Part shown: positions 27,424-35,627 of the stretch, one piece after another
How positions within the stretch are numbered: the first letter of the stretch is position 1
How the letters are laid out: the number at the start of each line of letters is the position of its first letter
Assembly: GCA_024686335.1 (NCBI GenBank)
Contig: JAILCI010000024.1
Span: 1 to 50,023, forward strand
Length of the DNA: 50,023 nt
Origin: Bacteroidales bacterium
Lineage (GTDB): Bacteria; Bacteroidota; Bacteroidia; Bacteroidales; WCHB1-69
Direction of reading: 5' to 3'
Notes under the pieces: generated by a model
Databases searched by the model: none
What the model was told of the DNA's origin: nothing
What the model saw: the letters and a program-made list of their open reading frames with translations, nothing else
Made by a program: the position numbers and the translations under genes

Positions 27424-29680
27424 TCTCTTCCTGCTAGCCTTTACAGGAAGTGTGTTTGCTTGCAGTTTCGGATATATAAATCCGAAATACCACTATCTTT
27501 TCTTTACCGGTTACGACCGCTACGAGGGGACTTATAGCACATGCAGTTGGAAAACGGCTCAGGATAAGCTGTTTAAGGATGAGAATATCGAGTTCTGGTA
27601 TAATTATGTCGATAAAAAGGTCTCTAAGAATGCCGTCGAGAAAGCTATCTATGAACAGCAATTTTATGCTAAGACCTCTTTTTTTCAATATTTGAGTGAA
27701 AAGAAGGATTCTGTTGCGCTGAAATATTGGGGATGGGTGTTGACAGGAGATCCCAAGTATACCAATTGGATGATGTCCTCCTGGTATTATCCTGAGGAGG
27801 TCAATGCTCATTTAGACAAGGCAGATTTGAAGCTGTTGGAACAGTGCTCCAATCGGGAGATACAGAATCGTTACGTGCTGCAGTGTATGCGCCGTAGTTT
27901 TTATCTTGAAGATTATAAACAGTGTGCCGACATTTGGAAGAAATATGGCAAGAATATCCCGGAAAGTGCTCTTCGTACGCAATGTCTGAACTATTATGGC
28001 GGTGCATTGAAGAGGATGAACCGCGATGTAGATGCCGCCATCGTTTACGCGGGCATCGGATACTTTGACATGTATCTCCACTATAATGTGGATGTGCTGC
28101 GTGAGATGTATCGTCAGACTCCCAATTCTAAAGATCTGGAGTTTGTGGTCCAGCAGTTTGTGAACCAGTATCAGGATAATCGGAAGAGCGGGCAGTCCCA
28201 AGCCTTTTCTGCTCTGGCTGAGGAGGTTGTGCGTGACGGGAAGAGTAGCAATCCGGCGCTATGGAAGTCTGCTGAGGCCGCTTTGGCATATCTGGACAAT
28301 GATGTTGCTCGTGCCACCCAGCTGATTCACCAGGGTGACTCTTTGGATGGCTCTCATGCTGCCAAGGAGAATGTCAAGATGCTGCGCCTTATTATCCATG
28401 CAGCCGGCAACTTGACAGGCGATGCCTACGATGAAGCTCTTCACCCGGATCTGCAATGGCTGACGGAGAGTATCAACAGAGACCTCCGTTCTAAACATAC
28501 CAGTTATGATGATTATGAATCGGATGAAATGTATATCTACAACTGGCCTACTCCTTCTCTTCATCGCGCAAAAGTGTTCAGAAGAGCCATTTTGCTCGGT
28601 GTTGTCCCGCATTTCCAGAAGAGTGGTGAAATCTATAAGGCCATTGCTTATCTCAATTTGTACAATGAGACATTGTGCGACTCTAAGTCGTTGAGAACCA
28701 AGGTCCGTAAGGGGAAAATAACAACTCCTTATCCAAATCACTGGACTTACAATGAGGACTATTGGACCCGTCTTTTCATCTTTATGGATAATGCAGAGAT
28801 AAAGGATATCCAGCAGTATCTCAATTTCTTGAAAAAGCAAAATCAAACGGAATCTGACAAATTTCTATTGGCGCACAGCTATAGGGACCCAAACTACTTC
28901 AACGAATTGATTGCCACAAAGTTCATGCGTAATGAGCAGTATGACTCCGCGATTGTCTATCTGAGCAAAGTCTCGGATAAATTCTTAAAGACGCAGAATA
29001 TCTATCCCTATTTGTCCAATGAAGATTATTATAATCCTTTTAGGGAGGAGTGGATTACCAAGAAGGAGCTGAATGGCAAGTTCGGATTGAGTTTTGATCC
29101 TGTACAAGAATATCGCCAGAATCCTGGTAAACTGAATTTCTGCAAAATAATGTCACGATTGAAGAGAGAAATCGCAGCTGAAAAGGATCCTAATACCAGA
29201 GCACAATTGCGATATGCTTATATTATCGGTCTATATAATAGTAGTGTTGGTAGAAGTTGGGCGTTGACGAGTTATCATAATGGGCAAGAGAATATTTACG
29301 GGGATGAGGAAACAGATTTCAATAGTAAGTATTATGATCCAGCGCACAGCCGTAAATTGACGGAGAGTATTTCGAAGCAGCTCTTGCGGAATCTCAGTGT
29401 GGCTGAGAAGGAGGCTCAGGACAAGATGCTTCTGAACAAATGCTACTGCCTTCGCTACCGATTGGTGGAGGATGGCGAGGCGTTGTATTGGGATAGTGCT
29501 AGTTGCGAGGAGATAGACTGGGATCATTATGAGCAGTGGTTTGATAAGAAAAAACAATACTTTAAAGATGAGCTGCAGAGAGTGACCAATGACATCCGCA
29601 AGCAGAATCCTAAACACAATCGTGAGGAGTTGCGCAAGACTTTCTGCGATAAGCAACAAAACTGGAAACGGGATTCATAG
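27398..29680 (+). CDS. Large secreted protein coupled to the lipoprotein gene
   Basis: 760 residues. The N-terminal signal peptide (MKLKKCIVSLFLLAFTGSVF) is followed directly by ACS, so either signal peptidase is possible, though the -2 residue is unlike a normal lipobox. The body is helical and Tyr/Trp-rich (for example AALAYLDNDVARATQLI and QYDSAIVYLSKVSD) and looks TPR-like in its middle and C-terminal parts. The start lies inside the lipoprotein gene (26-nt overlap), a strong sign of translational coupling. I do not recognise a family. The pair may act on extracytoplasmic glycans or proteins, but the sequence gives no proof. Confidence 0.7.
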   Translation: MKLKKCIVSLFLLAFTGSVFACSFGYINPKYHYLFFTGYDRYEGTYSTCSWKTAQDKLFKDENIEFWYNYVDKKVSKNAVEKAIYEQQFYAKTSFFQYLSEKKDSVALKYWGWVLTGDPKYTNWMMSSWYYPEEVNAHLDKADLKLLEQCSNREIQNRYVLQCMRRSFYLEDYKQCADIWKKYGKNIPESALRTQCLNYYGGALKRMNRDVDAAIVYAGIGYFDMYLHYNVDVLREMYRQTPNSKDLEFVVQQFVNQYQDNRKSGQSQAFSALAEEVVRDGKSSNPALWKSAEAALAYLDNDVARATQLIHQGDSLDGSHAAKENVKMLRLIIHAAGNLTGDAYDEALHPDLQWLTESINRDLRSKHTSYDDYESDEMYIYNWPTPSLHRAKVFRRAILLGVVPHFQKSGEIYKAIAYLNLYNETLCDSKSLRTKVRKGKITTPYPNHWTYNEDYWTRLFIFMDNAEIKDIQQYLNFLKKQNQTESDKFLLAHSYRDPNYFNELIATKFMRNEQYDSAIVYLSKVSDKFLKTQNIYPYLSNEDYYNPFREEWITKKELNGKFGLSFDPVQEYRQNPGKLNFCKIMSRLKREIAAEKDPNTRAQLRYAYIIGLYNSSVGRSWALTSYHNGQENIYGDEETDFNSKYYDPAHSRKLTESISKQLLRNLSVAEKEAQDKMLLNKCYCLRYRLVEDGEALYWDSASCEEIDWDHYEQWFDKKKQYFKDELQRVTNDIRKQNPKHNREELRKTFCDKQQNWKRDS

Positions 29681-29687
29681 TTTTTTC

Positions 29688-29695
29688 TATTTTTG
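29688..29695 (+). promoter_or_regulatory. Putative -7 box for the LytTR gene
   Basis: TATTTTTG fits TAnnTTTG, 20 nt before the ATG at 29716. There is no good TTG at the right distance upstream, so the match is partial. Confidence 0.45.
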
Positions 29696-29715
29696 CACTT
29701 TTAAAACAGTGAGTT

Positions 29716-30078
29716 ATGTCTGAATTTTTGGTCCTTAGCAATAGTAACGAGCTGGTTCGCATTGCCGCGAGCAGCTTGGTATATATTGCCTCTGAGGGAA
29801 ACTATTCGGATATATTCACTTGTGACAAAGAGTGCCGAACGGTCACTTTACAACTGGGCGTTATAGAGGAACGTATTAACAATCAGATTAGATCTGCTGA
29901 GAACGAGTTCGTGCGTATCGGTAGAAGTTTGATTGTGAATCTTCGATTCTTGCATTATATCAATCCGTCGAGAGGTCAGTTGATTCTCTCTGACAACCAT
30001 TCCTTTAAGTTCAACCTGGAGGCTTCTAAGGAAGCTCTGAAGACGTTGAAAGAATATGTTGAAAAAGAAGTTAAGTGA
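29716..30078 (+). CDS. Stand-alone LytTR DNA-binding protein
   Basis: 120 residues forming one LytTR domain without a receiver. The text VYIASEGNYSDIFTCD matches the LytTR opening (I-x-x-x-G-x-Y-x), FVRIGRSLIVNLRFLHYI matches the conserved R-x-x-R-S-x-I-V-N region, and GQLILSDNHSFKFNLE is the closing strand set. It probably binds tandem direct repeats near promoters. It has no phosphorylation domain, so its control must come from elsewhere. Its stop overlaps the start of the next gene (TGATG), so the membrane protein encoded there may be its partner or sensor. Confidence 0.85.
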   Translation: MSEFLVLSNSNELVRIAASSLVYIASEGNYSDIFTCDKECRTVTLQLGVIEERINNQIRSAENEFVRIGRSLIVNLRFLHYINPSRGQLILSDNHSFKFNLEASKEALKTLKEYVEKEVK

Positions 30079-30932
30079 TGAAACATTTTGAAGATATAAA
30101 AGACGACGAGATCCGGATCATCAGTCGGCAGGAGGTTCGCAAGACTCCTTTGTATAAGCGCTGGTGGTTTTGGGCTTTAATAGTGCTCGCCATTCTGTTG
30201 ATGGTGGTTGTGGCTCTTATTCTTCGTCATGGTGCGGAAACAAAAAAAGCGCCAATTCCTGTTACAGAAGTTGTTACTATGTCAGCGCCTCGGGAAGAGG
30301 CGGGCCCGGCTTCTGTCATCTTGCGAGATACGTCCATTAACGATGTTCCGTTGCGTATACTGACGCCTGTAAATGCATGGCCCGAGCTCATGATCGGGCT
30401 TCCGGATTCTAAGGACACATCGTTGATGCTTGTGACTCAGGCTGCTGATATCCGAGCCGATAACAACAAGATAGTAGGAGCTTTTGTGCTGGAAGGAGAA
30501 CCTATTTCGTGGGGTAAATCCAAGAAGGGTTTCTGCGCTATTGTGGAAGACCAAGTATACATTGGAATGGCCGAGAATACTCCGTTGTTTGAGGAGGCTA
30601 CCGAGAAGGCTGGCTATTTCTTCCGCCAGTATGCTTTGGTGAACAATGGACAGATGGTAGAGAGTAATCTCAAGAAAAAGGCTCTTCGCCGTGCTTTGTG
30701 TGAGTCTGAAGGCCAGATATTCGTGGTGAGTAGTATGGCCAAAGAGTCCATGCACGACTTTTCGCAGGCGCTCGTCGACTTGGGCGTGAGCAATGCCATT
30801 TATTTGGTGGGTGGCGACTCCTACGGTTTCTGCCGCCAGCCCGACTCGTTGATGCAATGGGGCTCGACGGAGTGGACCACGGATGGTGAATTTGTCAACT
30901 TTATCGTTTGGCGCTCTTTAATTGAAAATTAA
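30078..30932 (+). CDS. Membrane-anchored protein with phosphodiester glycosidase-like domain
   Basis: 284 residues from the ATG at 30078, inside the TGATG overlap with the LytTR stop. The residues before the membrane helix are cytoplasmic-like (EDIKDDEIRII), and the helix spans about 27-49 (WWFWALIVLAILLMVVVAL), after which the rest should be periplasmic. The C-terminal part includes LKKKALRRALCESEGQIFVVSS and ALVDLGVSNAIYLVGGDSYGF, similar to the NAGPA/DUF2233 phosphodiester glycosidase fold, where the last element normally carries 'LDGGGS'. Here it is VGGDS, so activity is uncertain. It is a likely sensor or effector coupled to LytTR. Confidence 0.65.
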   Translation: MKHFEDIKDDEIRIISRQEVRKTPLYKRWWFWALIVLAILLMVVVALILRHGAETKKAPIPVTEVVTMSAPREEAGPASVILRDTSINDVPLRILTPVNAWPELMIGLPDSKDTSLMLVTQAADIRADNNKIVGAFVLEGEPISWGKSKKGFCAIVEDQVYIGMAENTPLFEEATEKAGYFFRQYALVNNGQMVESNLKKKALRRALCESEGQIFVVSSMAKESMHDFSQALVDLGVSNAIYLVGGDSYGFCRQPDSLMQWGSTEWTTDGEFVNFIVWRSLIEN

Positions 30933-30950
30933 AAATGCGATACCATGTAG

Positions 30951-30970
30951 GGTCGATGCGTGCATCGACC
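30951..30970. repeat. Perfect palindrome GGTCGATGC-GT-GCATCGACC
   Basis: Two 9-bp arms with a 2-nt centre, 18 nt after the end of the membrane-protein gene. It could act as a bidirectional terminator, but no T-run follows. It is more like a REP-type repeat, which are common in intergenic DNA of these genomes. Confidence 0.5.
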
Positions 30971-31019
30971 ATTAATTGAAAATGAGAAGTGTAAAGATGC
31001 AAAGGAACGAAGTTTTTTC

Positions 31020-31480
31020 TCCCGCAGATTACGCAGATAAACGCGATAATTATTGTTTAATTTTTCAACGTAAATTGCCATGAATCGATCGTGAATTAAC
31101 CAAAAATAATTTATGGATGATTTACGGGTATTTTTTGGTAATTTGTGTTTTATTTTTCCCGCAGATTACGCAGATTTTATTCGCTACGCTCATTATACAC
31201 CTCCTCACTTTGACTGCGTGCTGAAGGCACGCTATCCCAATAACCCCGCACGATAGTGTGGGGTAGACAGCCGCAGCGGAGTCTCAGCGTGCCGAAGGTA
31301 CGCAACTATTATTGCCCTGATGATGACAGATGATCCAGGTTGACAGAGCCTTGGAGGGACGAAAGACTACAGGCAGGGGTGTGAACCCCTGTATGCAGCG
31401 GTCGACGGATGCAATCAAGAGCCCCGAAGGGGCGAAAGAGGTGTTTCATTTTTCAACGTGAATTGCCACGAATTACCCGT
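31020..31480. repeat. Gene-free stretch with diverged interspersed repeats
   Basis: Positions 30933-31580 contain no credible gene. Within it CCCGCAGATTACGCAGAT occurs twice (starting near 31021 and 31159), TTTTTCAACGT followed by AATTGCCA occurs near 31060 and 31450, and short blocks such as GCCCCGAAGGGGC and CCCGCAC/GTGTGGG form small hairpins. Similar sequences are scattered repeats in this phylum. I see no intact ORF or remnant that I can name. Confidence 0.5.
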
Positions 31481-31532
31481 AATATAATTTTCAATTTTCA
31501 ATTAAAAAATATTCTTTTTGTTCTTTTTTTGG

Positions 31533-31562
31533 TTGACAAATTATATTATTTTTGTATTTTTG
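31533..31562 (+). promoter_or_regulatory. Strong Bacteroidota-type promoter of the XRE-ImmA gene
   Basis: TTG (31533-31535), 19 nt, then TATTTTTG (31555-31562), an exact match to the -33 TTG and -7 TAnnTTTG consensus with the expected spacing. The start of transcription would fall near 31569, so the leader before the ATG at 31581 is only about 12 nt. Confidence 0.75.
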
Positions 31563-31580
31563 TAAACCTATGTTAAACGT

Positions 31581-32633
31581 ATGAATATGGAAGATATTTT
31601 TTCACAACGTCTTAAAAATGCGAGAGTTATGCAAGGCCTGTCTATGGATGGACTGTGCGATAAAATGAATGGTATCGTCTCGAAACAAGCTATTTCTAAA
31701 TATGAACGGGGAGAGATGATGCCAAACAGCAGTGTTTTGTTGGCTCTTTCCAAAGCATTGAATGTTTCTGCGGATTATTTTTTTCGTACTGGTGTCCGTT
31801 TGGAGAATGTTGAATTTCGAAAGAAAGCATCTCTGAGTAAAAAAAAGGAAGCGCAAATCACAGAAATAGTGCGCGATCATTTGGAACGTTATATTCTGAT
31901 TGAAGAGATTGTTTCAATGAATACTCCTTTTAGCAATCCTATTCGGAATTCTGCGATTAGTAATTTCAATGACATTGAAATTGCGGTTCGCGAATTGAGA
32001 AAGGCGTGGTGGATAGGCCTGGATTCACTGCCGAATATAACGGAATTGTTGGAAGATAAAGGTATTAAGATTATTGAAATTGAAGCCGACGACAAGTTTG
32101 ATGGTCTTTCGGCAAATGTAAATAAAGGAACGATTCCCGTTGTTGTAATTAATAAGCAATGGCCTGTGGAACGCAAACGCTTTACCTGTATGCATGAGTT
32201 AGGGCATTTGCTTCTCCAACTGCCTTCAGATTTGGATGAAAAAGCCAAAGAGAATTATTGCCACTATTTTGCAAATGCGATGTTGCTTCCTTGTGACGCT
32301 TTTTTGAGAGAAATAGGACCGAAACGAAGACATTTGTCCACCTCTGAATTGATTCCGATAAAAGAGTATTTTGGGATTTCTATATCAGCTATTTTGAAGC
32401 GGGCACGAGATTTAGAGGTTATCTCAGAATCCTATTATAAGTCGTTTTACATTCGTGTTTTGAGTAAAAACAGAAAAGAAATAGGTTTAGGTAATTATTT
32501 GGGCCGTGAGAGTTCTAACCGATTTATGCAACTGCTTTATAGAGCTACTTCCGAAGAGTTGATTTCCATGAGTCGCGCTGCAGAAATCGCCAATATGACA
32601 TTGTCGGACTATAGAGAAGCCTATTTATCATGA
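31581..32633 (+). CDS. XRE-family regulator with ImmA/IrrE-type metallopeptidase (antitoxin-like)
   Basis: 350 residues. The N-terminal HTH_3 domain (about 7-67) has the recognition helix in VSKQAISKYERG. The middle is a linker, and the C-terminal COG2856-type peptidase carries HELGH (His205, Glu206, His209), with Glu224 or His228 as a possible third ligand in KENYCHYFANAMLLP. Proteins of this build typically repress a nearby gene and, in toxin-antitoxin modules, act as the antitoxin. The stop overlaps the PIN gene by 4 nt. The start is ATG at 31581 with another ATG at 31587. It has its own strong promoter upstream. Confidence 0.85.
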   Translation: MNMEDIFSQRLKNARVMQGLSMDGLCDKMNGIVSKQAISKYERGEMMPNSSVLLALSKALNVSADYFFRTGVRLENVEFRKKASLSKKKEAQITEIVRDHLERYILIEEIVSMNTPFSNPIRNSAISNFNDIEIAVRELRKAWWIGLDSLPNITELLEDKGIKIIEIEADDKFDGLSANVNKGTIPVVVINKQWPVERKRFTCMHELGHLLLQLPSDLDEKAKENYCHYFANAMLLPCDAFLREIGPKRRHLSTSELIPIKEYFGISISAILKRARDLEVISESYYKSFYIRVLSKNRKEIGLGNYLGRESSNRFMQLLYRATSEELISMSRAAEIANMTLSDYREAYLS

Positions 32634-33133
32634 AAATAGTTGTAAATGATGCTAATATTCTGATTGATTTTTGTAAGTTGGAGATACTTGAGGCTTTTTT
32701 TCAGCTCCAGTATGATTTTCAAGTGGTAGATGCTGTGTGGGAAGAATTGAATACGCAACATCAAATACAGTTGCAGCCTTTTATACAAGAAGAGCGTCTT
32801 GCTGTTATTACAGAAGCGGCTGAAATAAAGGATATTCTTCTGATAAAGGAAGAAAGGGGGCAGCTTTCTATACCAGATTGCACATCTTTGCTATACGCAA
32901 AAAAACAACAGACAATCTTGTTGACCAGTGATAAAAACCTGCGATCCACGGCAACCCAGCATAAAGTAGAAGTACACGGTCATCTTTGGATATTTGACAA
33001 TTTGGTGAATTCTGGAATCCTTTCTGGAAAAACTGCAGTAGAGAAATTATTGAACATGACCGCCGAGGTAAACCCTAAATTGGGTCTGCCCAAACCTGAA
33101 CTGGAAATGAGAATAAAGAATTGGAAACAGTAG
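32630..33133 (+). CDS. PIN-domain nuclease, toxin partner of XRE-ImmA
   Basis: 167 residues. PIN-domain acidic positions are visible: Asp7 in VVNDANILIDF, Glu38 in AVWEELN, Asp83 in SIPDCTSLLY, and Asp101 in LLTSDKNLR. These usually coordinate Mg2+ for RNA cleavage. The C-terminal tail (about 125-167) is an extension beyond the basic PIN fold. The ATGA overlap with the XRE-ImmA gene is the standard arrangement for a two-gene module with the regulator first. The target RNA is unknown, and I infer a toxin role only from the pairing. Confidence 0.8.
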   Translation: MKIVVNDANILIDFCKLEILEAFFQLQYDFQVVDAVWEELNTQHQIQLQPFIQEERLAVITEAAEIKDILLIKEERGQLSIPDCTSLLYAKKQQTILLTSDKNLRSTATQHKVEVHGHLWIFDNLVNSGILSGKTAVEKLLNMTAEVNPKLGLPKPELEMRIKNWKQ

Positions 33134-33172
33134 TTTTCTCGTGAATATGATTGCTAAAAACAATCGTTAATA

Positions 33173-33221
33173 TGTCACTTTTCGACATTGAGAAATGTCA
33201 AATTTGATCCCAAAAGTGACA
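33173..33221. repeat. Palindromic repeat, copy 1 (TGTCACTTTT dyad)
   Basis: TGTCACTTTT (33173-33182) and AAAAGTGACA (33212-33221) form 10-bp arms with a 29-nt interior. The interior itself contains GACATT-GAGA-AATGTC, a second hairpin. About 20 nt later comes TAATTTTCAATTATCAATTA-type simple sequence. A second copy with the same 29-nt interior length is at 38420. Confidence 0.75.
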
Positions 33222-33343
33222 CCACTTGCCTTACCCCAATCTAATTTTCAATTATCAATTATCAATTATCAATTCCACTGACACTCCCTGTCACTCGAAT
33301 CCCAAAAATCAACGTTTTTTTGCCAAAATTCTCATTGTTTTTG

Positions 33344-33373
33344 TTGATTTTCTGCATCAATTTGTTACTTTTG
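33344..33373 (+). promoter_or_regulatory. Bacteroidota-type promoter of the secreted-protein gene
   Basis: TTG (33344-33346), 19 nt, then TACTTTTG (33366-33373). Both match the -33 and -7 consensus. The predicted leader before the ATG at 33432 is about 50 nt. Confidence 0.7.
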
Positions 33374-33431
33374 CAAAGTTGAAAGCAGACATGGGGTGTT
33401 AATAATTATCAACCATAAATAAACTAAAACT

Positions 33432-34007
33432 ATGAAAAAGATCTTCTATTTTTTGTTCGCGATGACCTTATTTTTCACTGTCTCTGCGCAGGAGCATCTC
33501 AAATTCAAAGGTGTGCCGATAGATGGGACGTTGAAAAATTATACTAATGCGATGATCAATGCCGGTTTCCAATATGAGGGAACACAGGATGGTGTTGCAG
33601 TCCTTTCTGGTGATTTCGCTGGTTATAAGGGGTGTATTGTCGGTGTTTCTACTTTGCAAAATTGCGATGTTGTTAGTTGGATTGCTGTGATTTTTCCTGA
33701 AAAGGATACGTGGATATCTGTTTTAGGAGATTACGAACATCTTAAAGATATGCTGACGGAAAAATATGGTAATCCTCAAAAGTCGAAAGAGGAGTTTACT
33801 GGCTACATTGGTGATTATGATAACGGAATGGTAATGCATGCTTTAAGCAAGGACGAATATGTTTGGTTCACATCATTTTCTACCGAACTTGGAGAAATTG
33901 AGTTGTCAATTATTTCATCTGATTATAGCAAAGCTTCTGTTCGACTGAGATATTATGATAAGATAAATTCCGAGAAGGTTCGTGAGGCGGCGATGGATGA
34001 TTTATAG
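33432..34007 (+). CDS. Small secreted protein of unknown function
   Basis: 191 residues. The signal peptide MKKIFYFLFAMTLFFTVSAQ is followed by EHLKFKGVPIDGTLKNY and a short mixed alpha/beta domain with text such as VSWIAVIFPEKDTW and LKDMLTEKYGNPQKS. Similar short secreted proteins (opening with 'LKFKGIPIDG') are, as I recall, common in gut Bacteroidales. There is no catalytic motif. It lies inside the segment bordered by the palindromic repeats at 33173 and 38420, but its promoter and signal peptide make it unlikely to be part of the intracellular system next to it. Confidence 0.75.
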   Translation: MKKIFYFLFAMTLFFTVSAQEHLKFKGVPIDGTLKNYTNAMINAGFQYEGTQDGVAVLSGDFAGYKGCIVGVSTLQNCDVVSWIAVIFPEKDTWISVLGDYEHLKDMLTEKYGNPQKSKEEFTGYIGDYDNGMVMHALSKDEYVWFTSFSTELGEIELSIISSDYSKASVRLRYYDKINSEKVREAAMDDL

Positions 34008-34094
34008 AACTTAGTTTTATAGATTTAAAACTTAATAATTAGTTAAATAATGCTTTAAAAGTTATTAGTAAGATCTATTCGTATTTTTAATATT

Positions 34095-35627
34095 ATGTAC
34101 AAATCATCTGATGATATTATTCCGTTTTGGGGCGAGAAGATATCTAGTAAGAATGGTCGTGACCCTCTTGCTATTCAAAATAGTAGTGTGGTTATATATG
34201 TTAAAATGATAAGTGGCATTACCAACGTGACGACGAGAGTTCGTTATAATGGGTTCTATTGTTGGCTTTTGAACTTGATTTCAAATAGGCTCTTTAAACC
34301 AGGTTCCACGTTAATGGATACTCCTAAGGAACAGATTAAATATCTCAGACGTGGAGAATTGTTGTTGGCCTATGTGATGCAATATTGTTATCCTCAAGTT
34401 ACTGGTGTGGGAGGCAGTAACTATACATCTAAACAGCTGTTCAAAGGAATTTTTAACATTGCCAAAGGTGCAGATTTAGATAATAAGGATACTGCTTATT
34501 GGAAAGGTAAACTTGGAGTGTTTGGCCAATATTACGTAGGTGCTATGGCTCGTCTGAGACTAGTCAAATATCCCGATGCTAGTCATCGTTCTTATAGGGT
34601 TGCCAAACCAAATGGAATTAATCTTTCCAGTGTTTTTTCTAAGTCACTGACGAAGGAAATTGAAGATTTATTCTGGGAAGCGATTCATTCCGGTGAAATT
34701 TCGGAAGGGAAACTCCGTAAATTGAATAAGTTAGCTCTTCACCTTATAGATGATAAAGATGAACTTGATGAATATCAAAAAATATTTAGTGCTACAGATG
34801 AAATTGACAATGAAACTAACCATACATTTTCGACCATTAAATTGCTAATGACATTTATTAAAGGCGAAGGATTTTCAGTTAAACCTAAATCATTAGTGTT
34901 GTCCTTTTTACGCTACAATTTTCTAGAAACGTTGAAGGAGAATTTCATAGTAAAGAACGAACAGCTTTCTTGGTTCATGTATGAGCTTAATGAATTGACA
35001 CATGCTGCTTATGAAGCATATCACTTTGCTATTTTGTATTCTACTACGGAAGATTCTCAACCATTAGATTTGATTATTGGAAGTATAGAACGTGGTTTTA
35101 AGGAATGTGAGAGTTTGACGGAGACAATTGATGGGATATATGAACTATACAATAAAATGCAATCTTGTTATAAAACAAAAGAATATGGGGAATTAGTGTA
35201 TTTTGCATCCCAGTTGCTCATATCATTATTTAAATCAATTGAGAAAGACAAAGATAAACTCAATTCTTTTGGAATTCAAGAGGGATATTATAGGCATCCA
35301 GGATTTGCTCCTACATTATTGGAAAGGTTGGTCGGTACTGGTGACAGAATCTGTGATTGGCCTATGGCAGAAAATTGTATTTACTCCGCTATTAATGACC
35401 ATTTATATAGTTCGTATACCAAGTCTTCTATAGGCCAAGGTGTTGTGCATAATTATATGGTAGACGACGGCTTGATTTGGCGTTTAAGGCTGACAGAGCC
35501 AGTTAGGACTTCTCCACGTCTTCAGAACGTTTTACAATATATAGAAGATATGAAATGGATTGAAAGAGATGCTGAAGACTGTTATGTACTTACTGAGCGT
35601 GGAACTGAAATAATGCAAGTGAAATGA
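34095..35627 (+). CDS. Unknown protein paired with a PLD-like protein (candidate defence gene 1)
   Basis: 510 residues. I do not recognise a family. The N-terminal part has DDIIPFWGEK and a Tyr-rich segment around VRYNGFYCWLLNLI. The middle is mostly helical, and the last 60 residues (VRTSPRLQNVLQYIEDMKW and onward) look like a winged-helix end with a short beta hairpin and TERGTEIMQ. There is no signal peptide or membrane segment. The gene is AT-rich relative to the chromosomal genes at 17-26 kb. It overlaps the PLD-like gene by 4 nt (ATGA), so the products probably act together. It could be a sensor or adaptor for the nuclease-like partner. Confidence 0.7.
   Translation: MYKSSDDIIPFWGEKISSKNGRDPLAIQNSSVVIYVKMISGITNVTTRVRYNGFYCWLLNLISNRLFKPGSTLMDTPKEQIKYLRRGELLLAYVMQYCYPQVTGVGGSNYTSKQLFKGIFNIAKGADLDNKDTAYWKGKLGVFGQYYVGAMARLRLVKYPDASHRSYRVAKPNGINLSSVFSKSLTKEIEDLFWEAIHSGEISEGKLRKLNKLALHLIDDKDELDEYQKIFSATDEIDNETNHTFSTIKLLMTFIKGEGFSVKPKSLVLSFLRYNFLETLKENFIVKNEQLSWFMYELNELTHAAYEAYHFAILYSTTEDSQPLDLIIGSIERGFKECESLTETIDGIYELYNKMQSCYKTKEYGELVYFASQLLISLFKSIEKDKDKLNSFGIQEGYYRHPGFAPTLLERLVGTGDRICDWPMAENCIYSAINDHLYSSYTKSSIGQGVVHNYMVDDGLIWRLRLTEPVRTSPRLQNVLQYIEDMKWIERDAEDCYVLTERGTEIMQVK

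Noticed and set aside
30951-30970. Terminator for the LytTR-membrane protein unit
   Set aside because: The palindrome is perfect, but there is no T-run and the loop is only 2 nt, so I list it as a repeat.
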